Assembly (NCBI GenBank): GCA_047617305.1
Contig: JBLGCL010000001.1
Span: forward strand, 27,807-91,806
Reading direction: 5' to 3'
DNA: 64,000 nucleotides
DNA from: DATFIX01 sp047617305
GTDB lineage: Archaea > Halobacteriota > Halobacteria > Halobacteriales > Natrialbaceae
Shown: in pieces, positions 17,396 through 25,604 of the stretch
Numbering within the stretch: the stretch's first letter is position 1
Layout of the letters: each line of letters begins with the position of its first letter
Program-made: the position numbers and the translations under genes
The notes under the pieces: generated by a model
Told to the model about the DNA's origin: nothing
Seen by the model: only the letters and a program-made list of their open reading frames with translations
The model's database searches: none

Positions 17396-18202
17396 ATGTT
17401 CCCCGGGGCCACCGCCGACCGCGACGCCGCCGACTACGTCGTGGTCGGCGCGCCTCTCGACGTGTCCACGACGTTCCAGCCGGGCGCGCGCTTCGGGCCG
17501 GATCGCGTCCGCCGGTTCGCGGAGACGTACGACGACTACGACCGCGAGACCGGGCGCTCGTTCACCGACCTCGGCGTCCACGACCACGGCGACGTCCGCG
17601 CGTGGGACGACGCCGAGGAGTACCTCGAGTACCTGGAGGGCGACCTGGCGGACGTCGTCAGCGACGGTGCCCTCCCCGTGACCATCGGGGGGGAACACAG
17701 CGTCACGCCGGCGGCGGTCCGAGCGACCGACCCCGAGACGATCGTCTGTCTCGACGCCCATCTGGACCTGCGCGACGCGTACGGCGGCAACCCGCTCAGC
17801 CACGCGACGGCGATGCGCCGGGCGCTCGAACACGACACCGTCGAACGGGCCGTGATCCTCGGCGCACGAACCGGCAACCGGGAGGAGTGGGCCCGGGCCG
17901 CGGAGCCGGACGTCACCGTGATCCCGCCCGAGGACGTCGCCGACTGGTCGCCGGCCCTCGACTCCGAGCGCGTCTACCTGAGCGTCGACGTCGATGGCGC
18001 CGATCCGGCGTTCGCACCCGGCACCGGTACCATGGAACCGTTCGGCCTCTTCCCCCGCGAGATGCGCGATATCGTCCGCGCCGTCGCGCCCGACGCGGTC
18101 GGCTTCGACGTGGTCGAGGTCAACGACCGCGACGACGGCCAGGCCGCGGCCCTCGCCGGAAAGCTCCTCCGGGCGTTCGTCTACGCCCACGCCGACGGGT
18201 AG
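17396..18202 (+). CDS. speB: Agmatinase / ureohydrolase family (SpeB)
   Basis: A 268-residue ureohydrolase. The binuclear Mn site is complete: GGEHS (in place of GGDHS), CLDAHLDLRD, and YLSVDVDGADPAFAPGTG. These residues hydrolyse a guanidino group, in this context agmatine to putrescine or, after transfer, aminobutyl-agmatine on IF-5A. The gene follows eif5A by 11 bp and is presumably co-transcribed. In Haloferax, agmatinase acts in the agmatine route to deoxyhypusine. Arginase or formiminoglutamase activity cannot be excluded by motif alone, but the operon supports the agmatinase call. Confidence 0.9.
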   Translation: MFPGATADRDAADYVVVGAPLDVSTTFQPGARFGPDRVRRFAETYDDYDRETGRSFTDLGVHDHGDVRAWDDAEEYLEYLEGDLADVVSDGALPVTIGGEHSVTPAAVRATDPETIVCLDAHLDLRDAYGGNPLSHATAMRRALEHDTVERAVILGARTGNREEWARAAEPDVTVIPPEDVADWSPALDSERVYLSVDVDGADPAFAPGTGTMEPFGLFPREMRDIVRAVAPDAVGFDVVEVNDRDDGQAAALAGKLLRAFVYAHADG

Positions 18203-18293
18203 CGGGAGATCGACGGCGCCGCGCCGGACCGCGTCTCGAAGCCCGGATCTCCCTCTCGAAGGCCTTTAGAACCTGGCCGCGGATGCCCCTCAC

Positions 18294-19175
18294 ATGGCCG
18301 ACTTCTCGTCCTGTTACTTCTGTGGGGCGGCGCTGGACGCGCCGCTCGAGGAATACCCGGTCGTGCCCGCCGAACTGCACCCCTCACCCGAACGGCAGGG
18401 AACCGTCGTGCTCTGCCCGACCTGCCGGGAGAAACTCGACGCGATCCTCGAGGAGGTGATCGCCGCCGTCGAGGTGGACTCTTCCCTCGACGGACGACGG
18501 CCCACGGACTCGACGCTCCAGGCCGCCACCAAGGGGGCGACGTCCGGCGTCGAGGCCGAACCGGAGGTGGCCGACGACGCCGAACCGGGGGCGCCCGAGG
18601 ATCCTGAACCGGATGCGGGCGATGACGCCGGATCCGGGACGACCCCAGACGCCGAAGCCGGGGAAGAGGCGGCAACCGGCGACGCTTCGGACGACGAAAC
18701 GGGATCGGAACCGTCGACCCCGACCACGACCGCGGCCAGCGAGTCGGACTCCGACTCGATCTTCGACGACGGTTCGTCGGCCGAGACCGACGAGAGCGAT
18801 CCCTACGGACCCGTGTTCGAAGACGACGAGAAGGGAGCCCCGTCGACGGACTCCGTCGGCGAGGACGCGACGGACGAGGGCGGCGACGAGGAGGTCGATG
18901 ACCGGGATAGGTCGACCGACGACCGCCAGACCTCGACCGCGTCGGCGGACCGCACCGCCGGGTCGACCGCGATGCCGGACGCCCGTACGTACAACCGGGT
19001 CGTCAGGCTGCTCCAGAACCGCGAGTTCCCCGTCGAGCGCGACGAGATCGAGACGGTCGCGACGAACGCCTACGAACTGTCGCACGAGGAGTTCGACGCG
19101 GTGATCCGGGTCGCGATCGACCGCGGGGTCCTCGAGGAGGCGGACGGCCAACTCGTGCTCCCCGGGGGCGAGTGA
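18294..19175 (+). CDS. Zinc-ribbon protein with long acidic linker and C-terminal winged-helix-like domain
   Basis: A 293-residue protein with three parts. Residues 1-60 carry two CxxC pairs (CYFC and CPTC), a likely structural zinc site. Residues about 70-225 form an extremely acidic, low-complexity linker rich in Asp, Glu, Ser and Thr. Residues about 225-293 (MPDARTYNRVVRLLQNREFPVERDE onwards) look like a small winged-helix or DNA-binding fold. The family is haloarchaeal and, as far as I know, uncharacterised; a regulatory or nucleic-acid role is inferred. The ATG lies 28 bp after CCTTTAGAA. The Nif3-like gene follows with a 2-bp gap or an overlap. Confidence 0.7.
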   Translation: MADFSSCYFCGAALDAPLEEYPVVPAELHPSPERQGTVVLCPTCREKLDAILEEVIAAVEVDSSLDGRRPTDSTLQAATKGATSGVEAEPEVADDAEPGAPEDPEPDAGDDAGSGTTPDAEAGEEAATGDASDDETGSEPSTPTTTAASESDSDSIFDDGSSAETDESDPYGPVFEDDEKGAPSTDSVGEDATDEGGDEEVDDRDRSTDDRQTSTASADRTAGSTAMPDARTYNRVVRLLQNREFPVERDEIETVATNAYELSHEEFDAVIRVAIDRGVLEEADGQLVLPGGE

Positions 19176-19177
19176 GG

Positions 19178-19951
19178 ATGGCCACGGAGTTGCGGGACCT
19201 GTGCGACCGACTCGACGACCGCCTGCGAACCGTCGACTTCGCCGACCTGGACGCGAGCGCCAACGGGCTCCAGGTGGGCCGGGCCGACCGGTCGATCGAG
19301 CACGTCGCGTTCGCCGTCGACGGCGTCCGCGCGACGATCGACGCCGCGGCCGACGCCGACGCGGACCTCCTAGTGACCCACCACGGGATCGTCTGGGGCG
19401 GCCTCGATCGCGTGACAGGGGGGACCTACGACCGGATCACGCCGCTGGTCGAGAACGACCTCGCGCTGTACGTTTCGCACCTGCCTCTGGACGGCCACCC
19501 CGACCTCGGAAACGCGGCCGGCGTGGCCGACCTGCTCGACCTGGAGGACCGCGAGCCCTTCGGCGAGATCGGGCCGGAGACGATCGGCCAGCGCGGGCGG
19601 ACGACCGACCCCGTCACGATCGAGGAACTGCGGAATCGACTTGCAACCGAACTCGACACCGGGGACGGGCGTGTCCGGGCTTTCGACTTCGGCCCCGACG
19701 AGATCGAGGACATCGCGATCGTCACCGGGAGCGGCGCCGACTTCCTCGGCGAGGCCCGCGAGGCCGACGTGGACGCCCTCGTGACCGGCGAGGCCAAGGG
19801 GAAACTCTACCACGAGGCCCGCGAGGCCGGAGTGAACGTCGTTCTCGGCGGGCATTACGCGACCGAAACCTTCGGCGTCCGGGCGCTCCAGGACCTGGTC
19901 GCGGAGTGGGGGCTGGAGACGACGTTCGTCGATCATCCGACCGGGCTGTGA
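19178..19951 (+). CDS. Nif3-like dinuclear metal centre protein (NIF3/YbgI family)
   Basis: A 257-residue NIF3-family protein. The metal-binding motifs are LLVTHHGIVWGG (first pair of histidines), VSHLPLDGHPDLGNA, and near the end GGHYATETFG. The family forms hexameric toroids with two metals per subunit. Reported functions vary (GTP cyclohydrolase I type 2 homologs, DNA-binding proteins), and none is settled in archaea. The gene starts at ATG 19178, or at a GTG at 19172 that overlaps the preceding stop codon. Either way it is coupled to the zinc-ribbon gene. Confidence 0.9.
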   Translation: MATELRDLCDRLDDRLRTVDFADLDASANGLQVGRADRSIEHVAFAVDGVRATIDAAADADADLLVTHHGIVWGGLDRVTGGTYDRITPLVENDLALYVSHLPLDGHPDLGNAAGVADLLDLEDREPFGEIGPETIGQRGRTTDPVTIEELRNRLATELDTGDGRVRAFDFGPDEIEDIAIVTGSGADFLGEAREADVDALVTGEAKGKLYHEAREAGVNVVLGGHYATETFGVRALQDLVAEWGLETTFVDHPTGL

Positions 19952-20221
19952 GGCCGGGACGTCGGATCGTTCTCGCGGTCGAATACACTGGCTCAGGGCC
20001 TCCCACTTCCGTTCGACACGCAAGCGTTGTGCCCGGAGCATGAGTCCGAGTCCGATGGCGGCCGCGATCCACGACGCGCCGACGATCCACGGGTTCCGCT
20101 CGCCGGCCACCTCGTGACTGGACGCCGCGTACACGACGTAGTACCCGTCCTCCGTCTCCACGAGTTCGTTCGCGCCGTCGAGTTCGTCGCTGGTCGTCAC
20201 CGATCCGGTCCGGATCGTCAT
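19952..20221 (-). CDS. Possible small membrane protein, 3' end unresolved
   Basis: A minus-strand frame starts at an ATG at 20221. It encodes an acidic N-terminal part (TSDELDGANELVETEDGYYV) followed by a convincing membrane helix NPWIVGASWIAAAIGLGLML and a basic stretch (RAQRLRVERKW). It looks like a real haloarchaeal membrane protein of about 80-90 residues. However, no stop codon occurs before the frame runs antisense into the Nif3-like gene; the first in-frame stop is near 19370. Either the C-terminus is truly overlapping, or an indel has removed the original stop. The lower coordinate given is the edge of the neighbouring gene, not an observed stop. The start is divergent from the deoxyhypusine synthase gene. 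Confidence 0.4.
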
Positions 20222-20270
20222 CACAGGGGGAATCGCGGCGTTCAAACCGCTGGGCGTTCGAACCCTCGCT

Positions 20271-21311
20271 ATGACCGAAGAGGGCGAGGATCCCGATCCG
20301 CACGGCACCCACGAACCGCCCGAGCGCGAGACCTTCGATCACGATCCGATCGGCCACGCGAGCGTCGACGGGGGGATGACCGTCGGCGACCTCGTCGACG
20401 CCTACGGCGACGCCGGCATCGGCGCGGCCGACCTCCACGAGGCCGTCGACGTCGCCACCGAGATGTTCGGCAGCGAGGACGCGACCGTTTTCATGGGGCT
20501 GGCCGGCGCGATGGTACCCGCCGGGATGCGCGAGGTCGTCTCGGAGCTGATCCGCGACGGCTACGTCGACGTCCTGGTGACCACCGGCGCCAACCTCACC
20601 CACGACGGCATCGAGGCGATCGGCGGGAAACACCACCACGGGAGCGAGGAGCCGGAGGAAGGGACGACCCCCCGCGAGCACGACGAGACCCTCCGCGACG
20701 AGGAGGTCGACCGCATCTACAACGTCTACCTGCCCCAGGAGTACTTCGCGGCCTTCGAGGAGCACCTCCGTTCCGAGGTCTTCCCGAACGTCGAGGAGAC
20801 GGTGAGCATCCGGCGCCTGACCGAGGAACTCGGCCGAGCCAACGCCACCGTCAACGAGCGCGAGGACGTCGAGGAGGACTCGGGCATCGCGGCGGCAGCG
20901 TACGAACACGACGTGCCGATCTACTGTCCCGCGATCCAGGATTCAGTGCTCGGCCTCCAGGCCTGGATGTACGGCCAGACCTCGGCCTTCCAGCTGGACG
21001 CCACGGCGGACATGACCGACCTCAACGACCGGGCCTTCGAGGCCGACTCCGCGGGCGCCTTCCTCGTGGGCGGGGGCGTCCCGAAGAACTTCGTTCTCCA
21101 GACGATGCTCGTCGCGCCGCGGGCCTACGACTACGCGGTCCAGTTGACGATGGACCCACCGCAGACCGGCGGCCTTTCCGGGGCGACGCTGGACGAGGCC
21201 CGGTCGTGGGGCAAGCTGGAGAAGGCCGCCCGCAACGCCTCCGTCTACGCCGACGCCACCATCACGCTCCCCATCGTCGTGGCCGCGGCACGCGAGCGGA
21301 TCGAGGGGTGA
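20271..21311 (+). CDS. dys: Deoxyhypusine synthase
   Basis: A 346-residue deoxyhypusine synthase with a Rossmann-like NAD domain. The catalytic Lys is in EARSWGKLEKAARNASVYAD (Lys315), matching the WGK motif of characterised enzymes. LTHDGIEAIGG, ADSAGAFLVGGGVPKNF and the C-terminal DATITLPIVVAA are also conserved. It modifies Lys36 of the IF-5A encoded 3.3 kb upstream. A histidine-rich, acidic insertion lies near residues 120-145. In haloarchaea the donor is probably agmatine or spermidine. The gene is divergent from a putative small membrane protein and probably has its own promoter. Confidence 0.95.
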   Translation: MTEEGEDPDPHGTHEPPERETFDHDPIGHASVDGGMTVGDLVDAYGDAGIGAADLHEAVDVATEMFGSEDATVFMGLAGAMVPAGMREVVSELIRDGYVDVLVTTGANLTHDGIEAIGGKHHHGSEEPEEGTTPREHDETLRDEEVDRIYNVYLPQEYFAAFEEHLRSEVFPNVEETVSIRRLTEELGRANATVNEREDVEEDSGIAAAAYEHDVPIYCPAIQDSVLGLQAWMYGQTSAFQLDATADMTDLNDRAFEADSAGAFLVGGGVPKNFVLQTMLVAPRAYDYAVQLTMDPPQTGGLSGATLDEARSWGKLEKAARNASVYADATITLPIVVAAARERIEG

Positions 21312-21543
21312 AATCGGCCGAACACCCGCGTCTTCGTTATCGATCAATAATCGGCCTGCAGTCGTCGCAAGTCGAGTTCCACGGGGATGAGAAAACTCGC
21401 CGTGGCCGAGGCGCGACCATCGCCCACTCGAAACGGGGTTCGTTCACGAGACAGGGAGCCGTTCGCCCCGACGGCCTCGCCCCACGACCGCCACGCCTGC
21501 CGCCACCGATGCCCCTTTGGCCCTCCCGCCGTACCCCTCGGAC

Positions 21544-22374
21544 ATGCTACGCGTCGGTGCCCACACCTCCATCGCGGGCGGCATTCACAACGCCGTCGAC
21601 GAGCAGGTCGAGTACGACGGGAACTGCGGCCAGATCTTCACCCACTCCCCGCAGGTCTGGCAGGACCCGAACGTCGGCGACGATGAGGCCCGACAGTTCC
21701 GATCGCTCTCCGAGGACCACGGGGTCGGACCCTGGGTGATCCACTCCTCGTACCTCGTGAACCTCTGTACGCCCAAGACCGACCTCCGTCGCAAGTCGGT
21801 CGAGTCGATGCAGGGGGAGGTGGACGCCGCGGCGAAACTCGGGATCGAGTACGTCAACGTCCACCTCGGCGCCCACACCGGCGCCGGCGTCGAGACCGGA
21901 CTGGACAACGCCGCGAGCGCGCTCGACGAACTCGACGTGCCCGACGGCGTGACCGTGCTGGTCGAGAGCGACGCCGGCAGCGGGACGAAACTCGGCGGGG
22001 ACTTCGAGCACTTCGCGGCGGTTCTCGACCGGAGCGAACGGGATCTGGAGGTCTGTCTCGACACGGCGCACATGTTCTCGGCGGGCTACGACCTCTCCAC
22101 GCCCGCAGCCGTCGACGAAACTGTCGCCGAGTTCGACGAGGTAGTGGGTCTCGAGAACCTGGCGTGCATCCACCTCAACGACTCGAAGCACGAGTGCGGG
22201 ACGAACAAGGACGAGCACGCCCACGTCGGCGAGGGCAAGATCGGCGAGGACGGCATGCGTGCCGTGATCAATCACGACGACCTCAGGGACCTGCCGTTCG
22301 TCCTGGAGACGCCGACCGAGGGCGGCAAGAGCTTCGCCTGGAACGTCGAGCGCGTGAAAGAACTGCGAGAGTGA
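21544..22374 (+). CDS. nfo: Endonuclease IV (AP endonuclease, Nfo family)
   Basis: A 276-residue TIM-barrel AP endonuclease. The N-terminus MLRVGAHTSIAGG, then IHSSYLVNL, NVHLGAHTG, VLVESDAGSG, CLDTAHMFSAGYD, CIHLNDSKHECGTNKDEH and LETPTEGG include the His, Glu and Asp ligands of the three-zinc site. The enzyme cuts 5' to abasic sites in base-excision repair. The ATG at 21544 begins the family exactly; upstream in-frame ATGs would add unrelated residues. It is a single gene; the 230-bp region upstream is not obviously coding. uvrB (43 kb) is another repair gene in the window. Confidence 0.95.
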   Translation: MLRVGAHTSIAGGIHNAVDEQVEYDGNCGQIFTHSPQVWQDPNVGDDEARQFRSLSEDHGVGPWVIHSSYLVNLCTPKTDLRRKSVESMQGEVDAAAKLGIEYVNVHLGAHTGAGVETGLDNAASALDELDVPDGVTVLVESDAGSGTKLGGDFEHFAAVLDRSERDLEVCLDTAHMFSAGYDLSTPAAVDETVAEFDEVVGLENLACIHLNDSKHECGTNKDEHAHVGEGKIGEDGMRAVINHDDLRDLPFVLETPTEGGKSFAWNVERVKELRE

Positions 22375-22460
22375 GGGAGTGAGGGCTGAGCCGGTCGAAA
22401 ACGTTCGGGCGCCCCCAAGTTTCCAGAAAGAGTTTACCGGTATCGACACGATCGACGGCT

Positions 22461-22871
22461 GTGCCCTCCCGAAGGGAATACCTGACATCGGTCGTCGGGA
22501 TCGCGTTACTCGCCGGGTGCTCGTCCAGCGAGCCGGATCCATCGTCGGACGCGTCAACGCAAACGCCGACGAAACCACCGCTTACCCGGGAACTTCCCCA
22601 GCTCATCGTGACCAACCGAACGGACCGGCCGCAAACGCTCACCCTTCGAGTTGCACCGGAAGGAGGGACGACGAAGGCAGATTCGTGGGACCTGTCCCCG
22701 GGCAGTAAACGGGAAGTCCAGTCGTACCCGCCGCTCGAAACGGACGCGAGGGTGACCGCCATCGTCGAAGGATACGAATCGATCGAGTACGACTGGAAGG
22801 GGGCTGGTGGCGGAGCCCTGTCCGTCTCGATCACTCCCGACGGACTATCGATGGAACCGATAATCACGTAG
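22461..22871 (+). CDS. Haloarchaeal lipoprotein of unknown function
   Basis: A 136-residue secreted lipoprotein that starts at a GTG. The N-terminus is MPSRREYLTSVVGIALLAGC, a Tat-like RR followed by a lipobox (LAGC, Cys20). After the Cys comes a Ser/Thr/Pro-rich linker (SSEPDPSSDASTQTPTKP) and then a small beta-rich domain with LIVTNRTDRPQTLTL. That pattern resembles immunoglobulin-like or DUF-type domains often found on haloarchaeal lipoproteins. No catalytic residues can be seen. The protein is probably anchored on the outer face of the membrane. Confidence 0.65.
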   Translation: MPSRREYLTSVVGIALLAGCSSSEPDPSSDASTQTPTKPPLTRELPQLIVTNRTDRPQTLTLRVAPEGGTTKADSWDLSPGSKREVQSYPPLETDARVTAIVEGYESIEYDWKGAGGGALSVSITPDGLSMEPIIT

Positions 22872-22985
22872 CTCGTCGGTCGAATCTGCTGTTGTCGAAC
22901 CCGGGGCGTGAACGTCTCCGACGCCCGTCGACGCCCTCCCAGTGGGGATCGATGTCCCGTACAGTCGAATTCCGTCAGGAACCAG

Positions 22986-23999
22986 TCACCGTTCGATCGA
23001 CTTCGCCGTCTCGACGAACGCTTCGACGCCCTCGACCGGCGTGTCCTTGTTCACGCCGTGGCCGAGGTTCAGGACGTGCCCCTCGGGCCCGGCCTTCTCG
23101 ATCACCTCGCGAGTCCGCTCCCGGACGTGCTCCGGCCCGCCGAAGAGGTGGGCGGGATCGAGGTTGCCCTGCACCGGCGTGTCGCTCAGTTCCTCGCGGG
23201 CGGTCGCCATGTCGACGGTCCAGTCGAGCCCGACGACGTCGGCGCCGGCGTCGGCGAGCAGGTCGAGGTTGCCGCTGACGTTGCGGACAAAGGCGATGGT
23301 CGGCACGTCCATGGCGTCGAAAATCTCGCGGTGGAGCGGAAGCAGCAACTCGCGGTACTCCCCGGGCGGGAGGACGCCGGCGTAGGTGTCGAACAGTTGC
23401 ACCACGTCGGCGCCGGCCCGCTCCTGGTAGGCGAGGTAATCGGCGACGACGTCGGCGAACGCACGGAGCAGTCGGTCGAACGCGTCGGGATGCTCGACGC
23501 GGAAGCGACGGGTCGTCACGTAATTGCGGGACGATCCGCCCTCGAGGACGTACGAGGCGAGCGTGAACGGCCCGCCGGCGAAGCCGATGACTGCAGCGTC
23601 CCCGCCCAGGTGGCCGGTCAGCCGATCCAGCAGGGCCCCCACGTAGTCGATGGCCTCGTCCACGGGCTCGTGCGACCCCGGCTCCGGGACGGCCTCAGGA
23701 CCCTCGATCGGGTTCTCGATCACCGGCCCCACGCCGGACTCGATGTGGTACTGGAACCCCAGCGGTTCGAGCACCGTGAGGATGTCCGAGTACATCACGA
23801 CGCCGTCGACGCCGAAACGCTCGTAGGGCTGGAGGGAGATCTCCTCGGCGACGGCGGGCGTCTTGATCGCCTCGAGGAAGCTGTACTCCTCGCGAACGTC
23901 GTGATACTCGGGGAGGTAGCGCCCGGCCTGCCGCATCAGCCACACCGGCGGCCGGTCGGTGCGTTCGCCGCGGGCGGCCCGGAGGAAGCGGTCTCGCAT
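22986..23999 (-). CDS. hemE: Uroporphyrinogen decarboxylase
   Basis: A 337-residue uroporphyrinogen-III decarboxylase. The diagnostic N-terminal sequence PVWLMRQAGRYLPEYH holds the arginines that bind substrate carboxylates. YSDILTVLEPLGF includes the catalytic Asp, and the C-terminal GHVLNLGHGVNKDTPVE carries the family His. It converts uroporphyrinogen III to coproporphyrinogen III. The start at 23999 is 22-30 bp downstream of a strong TATA-like CTTTTTATTC (24021-24029 on the minus strand). It is not clustered with hemA at 5.4 kb. Confidence 0.95.
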   Translation of the reverse strand: MRDRFLRAARGERTDRPPVWLMRQAGRYLPEYHDVREEYSFLEAIKTPAVAEEISLQPYERFGVDGVVMYSDILTVLEPLGFQYHIESGVGPVIENPIEGPEAVPEPGSHEPVDEAIDYVGALLDRLTGHLGGDAAVIGFAGGPFTLASYVLEGGSSRNYVTTRRFRVEHPDAFDRLLRAFADVVADYLAYQERAGADVVQLFDTYAGVLPPGEYRELLLPLHREIFDAMDVPTIAFVRNVSGNLDLLADAGADVVGLDWTVDMATAREELSDTPVQGNLDPAHLFGGPEHVRERTREVIEKAGPEGHVLNLGHGVNKDTPVEGVEAFVETAKSIER

Positions 24000-24020
24000 C
24001 GCCGCGACGGTACGGCGAGG

Positions 24021-24029
24021 GAATAAAAA
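24021..24029 (-). promoter_or_regulatory. TATA-like box of hemE
   Basis: On the minus strand the sequence reads CTTTTTATTC, 22-30 bp before the hemE start, in an otherwise GC-rich setting. Confidence 0.55.
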
Positions 24030-24130
24030 GACGTTCGGTCCCGGCGGCGATCCCGTCAACGGCCCCTTCGGTCGGCGGAAGCGTGCGACCGGGAGCCGTG
24101 ACGCCCCTTCGCTCACCTATCAACGACCTA

Positions 24131-24140
24131 TTATTTTATA
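24131..24140 (+). promoter_or_regulatory. TATA box of the bactofilin-like gene
   Basis: TTATTTTATA is centred 28 bp before the ATG at 24164, a very clear haloarchaeal TATA box. Confidence 0.6.
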
Positions 24141-24163
24141 GCATCACAAGTCGTATTGGCCGT

Positions 24164-25225
24164 ATGAACAGTCGGATTTCGACACGGAAAGGTGTAATAT
24201 TCCTGATCACACTCCTCGTCGTCCTGGGGAGCGTTCCGGGCCTGGCGGCGGCCGACAGGACGCAGGCCGGCGGAACCATCGTCGTCGAGGCCGGCGAAAC
24301 GGTTCGGGGCGACCTGACCGCCATGGGCGGGAGCGTCGTCATACGCGGGACCGTCACCGGGGACGTACGGGCGTTCGCCGGGTCGGTCGACATCGAAGGG
24401 ACCGTCCGCGGGAACGTCGAGGGCGCCGCCGGCAGCGTGACCGTCGGCCAGTCCGGCGTCGTCGGGGGCGACCTCAACGCCGGCGCCGGCAGCATCACGA
24501 TCGACGGGACCGTTCGGGGCGACCTGAAAGCCGGTGCCGAGACGATCACGCTCGGCCCCAACGCCGTCGTCGAGGGCGACGTCCGGTACGACGGGAAGCT
24601 CAACCGGGCGAACGGCGCGACCGTCGGCGGGACCGTCACCCGCGACAGCTCGATCGGGGGCGTCAGCTTCGTGCCGTCGGTCCCGAGCTGGACCCTGGAC
24701 GTTTACGGCCTCCTGGTGAACCTGGCCTTCGCGGCCGCCCTGCTGCTCGTCTTCCCGCGGTTCACCGACGGAATGGGCGAGCGAACCGTCGGTTCGCCCG
24801 GCCGCACCGCCGGTGCGGGCCTGATCGCGCTGATCGGGATCCCGGTCCTCCTGATCGCGTTCGCGATCACGATCATCGGCATCCCGATTACGATCATGGG
24901 CATCTTCGTGTTCGCGCTGCTGCTGTGGATCGGGTTCGTCATGGGTCGGTACGTCGTCGGCACCTGGATCCTGTCGTACACCGACTTCGAGGGACGCTGG
25001 GCCGCGCTTTTGGTGGGGTTCCTCGTGGTCGGCGTGCTCGCCCTCGTGCCGTTCGTCGGGTGGGTGTTCGATCTCGCAGCGCTCCTGCTCGGCCTGGGAG
25101 CCCTCGTGCTCGGCTTCCGGGCGTTGTATCGGGCGCGGGGCGAACCGAAAGAGCCGGTCGAAGCCGAGGGTGAAGCCGGAGACGAAGGCGTCTCCGACGA
25201 CACAGAACCGCAACCCGGGACCTGA
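24164..25225 (+). CDS. Bactofilin-like polymer-forming membrane protein
   Basis: A 353-residue protein with a signal/first membrane helix (GVIFLITLLVVLGSVPG), then from about residue 35 to 165 a right-handed beta-helix of bactofilin type. The short repeats are VRGDLTAMGGSVVIRG, VTGDVRAFAGSVDIEG, VRGNVEGAAGSVTVG and VRGDLKAGAETITLG. The C-terminal half has four or five membrane segments, including a very hydrophobic Ile-rich pair, and an acidic tail (VEAEGEAGDEGVSD). Bactofilins polymerise without nucleotides. With its signal peptide this one probably displays the beta-helix outside the membrane. The start is fixed by the TATA box 28 bp upstream. Confidence 0.85.
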   Translation: MNSRISTRKGVIFLITLLVVLGSVPGLAAADRTQAGGTIVVEAGETVRGDLTAMGGSVVIRGTVTGDVRAFAGSVDIEGTVRGNVEGAAGSVTVGQSGVVGGDLNAGAGSITIDGTVRGDLKAGAETITLGPNAVVEGDVRYDGKLNRANGATVGGTVTRDSSIGGVSFVPSVPSWTLDVYGLLVNLAFAAALLLVFPRFTDGMGERTVGSPGRTAGAGLIALIGIPVLLIAFAITIIGIPITIMGIFVFALLLWIGFVMGRYVVGTWILSYTDFEGRWAALLVGFLVVGVLALVPFVGWVFDLAALLLGLGALVLGFRALYRARGEPKEPVEAEGEAGDEGVSDDTEPQPGT

Positions 25226-25303
25226 ACCGACGTTGCGACCCTGGAGTTCGACGGAGAGTTCTCGAACGACAGCCTGAAATCGTCGTCTCCCCCACCACCG
25301 CTC

Positions 25304-25501
25304 ATGCACGTGACCGTCGAGGTCGCCGGCGGGGAGACCCACGAAGTCGACCTCGAGGAGCCGACGTACGCCGACTGTGCGAAGGCCGTGGGCTACAGTC
25401 CACACGAGGTCTCGGTGCTGGTTGACGGTCGCCCGGTCCCGGAGGACCAGCCCGTCGAGACCGATCGCGTGACCGTGTTGCGCATGGTGAGGGGTGGATA
25501 A
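25304..25501 (+). CDS. samp2: Ubiquitin-like small archaeal modifier protein SAMP2
   Basis: A 65-residue beta-grasp protein ending in the diglycine MVRGG needed for activation by the E1-like UbaA. The sequence closely resembles Haloferax SAMP2 (EVSVLVDGRPVPEDQPVE). SAMP2 is attached to proteins by isopeptide bonds and supplies sulfur for tRNA thiolation. The only lysine is Lys27; the position equivalent to Haloferax Lys58, used for SAMP2 chains, is Thr here (DRVTVLR). The redoxin gene starts about 100 bp downstream with its own promoter. Confidence 0.92.
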   Translation: MHVTVEVAGGETHEVDLEEPTYADCAKAVGYSPHEVSVLVDGRPVPEDQPVETDRVTVLRMVRGG

Positions 25502-25573
25502 GTGGCGTCCTCCCGTCGGTCGTGGCGGGTGGCCGACGGTAGCCACTGAAATCCCCCCGAACGCCCGGGACAT

Positions 25574-25580
25574 CCTTTTG
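25574..25580 (+). promoter_or_regulatory. TATA-like box of the redoxin gene
   Basis: CCTTTTG is centred about 28 bp before the GTG at 25605 and supports that start over longer in-frame alternatives. Confidence 0.45.
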
Positions 25581-25604
25581 TCCGGCCAGCCGGTACCGTA
25601 CGGC

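Noticed and set aside
20237..20264. Two near-identical 12-bp direct repeats (GGCGTTCAAACC and GGCGTTCGAACC) before the deoxyhypusine synthase gene, also resembling a tRNA T-arm
   Set aside because: No acceptor or anticodon stem surrounds them, and similar GTTYGAAC words occur before other genes here. They could be promoter words but are too weak to claim.
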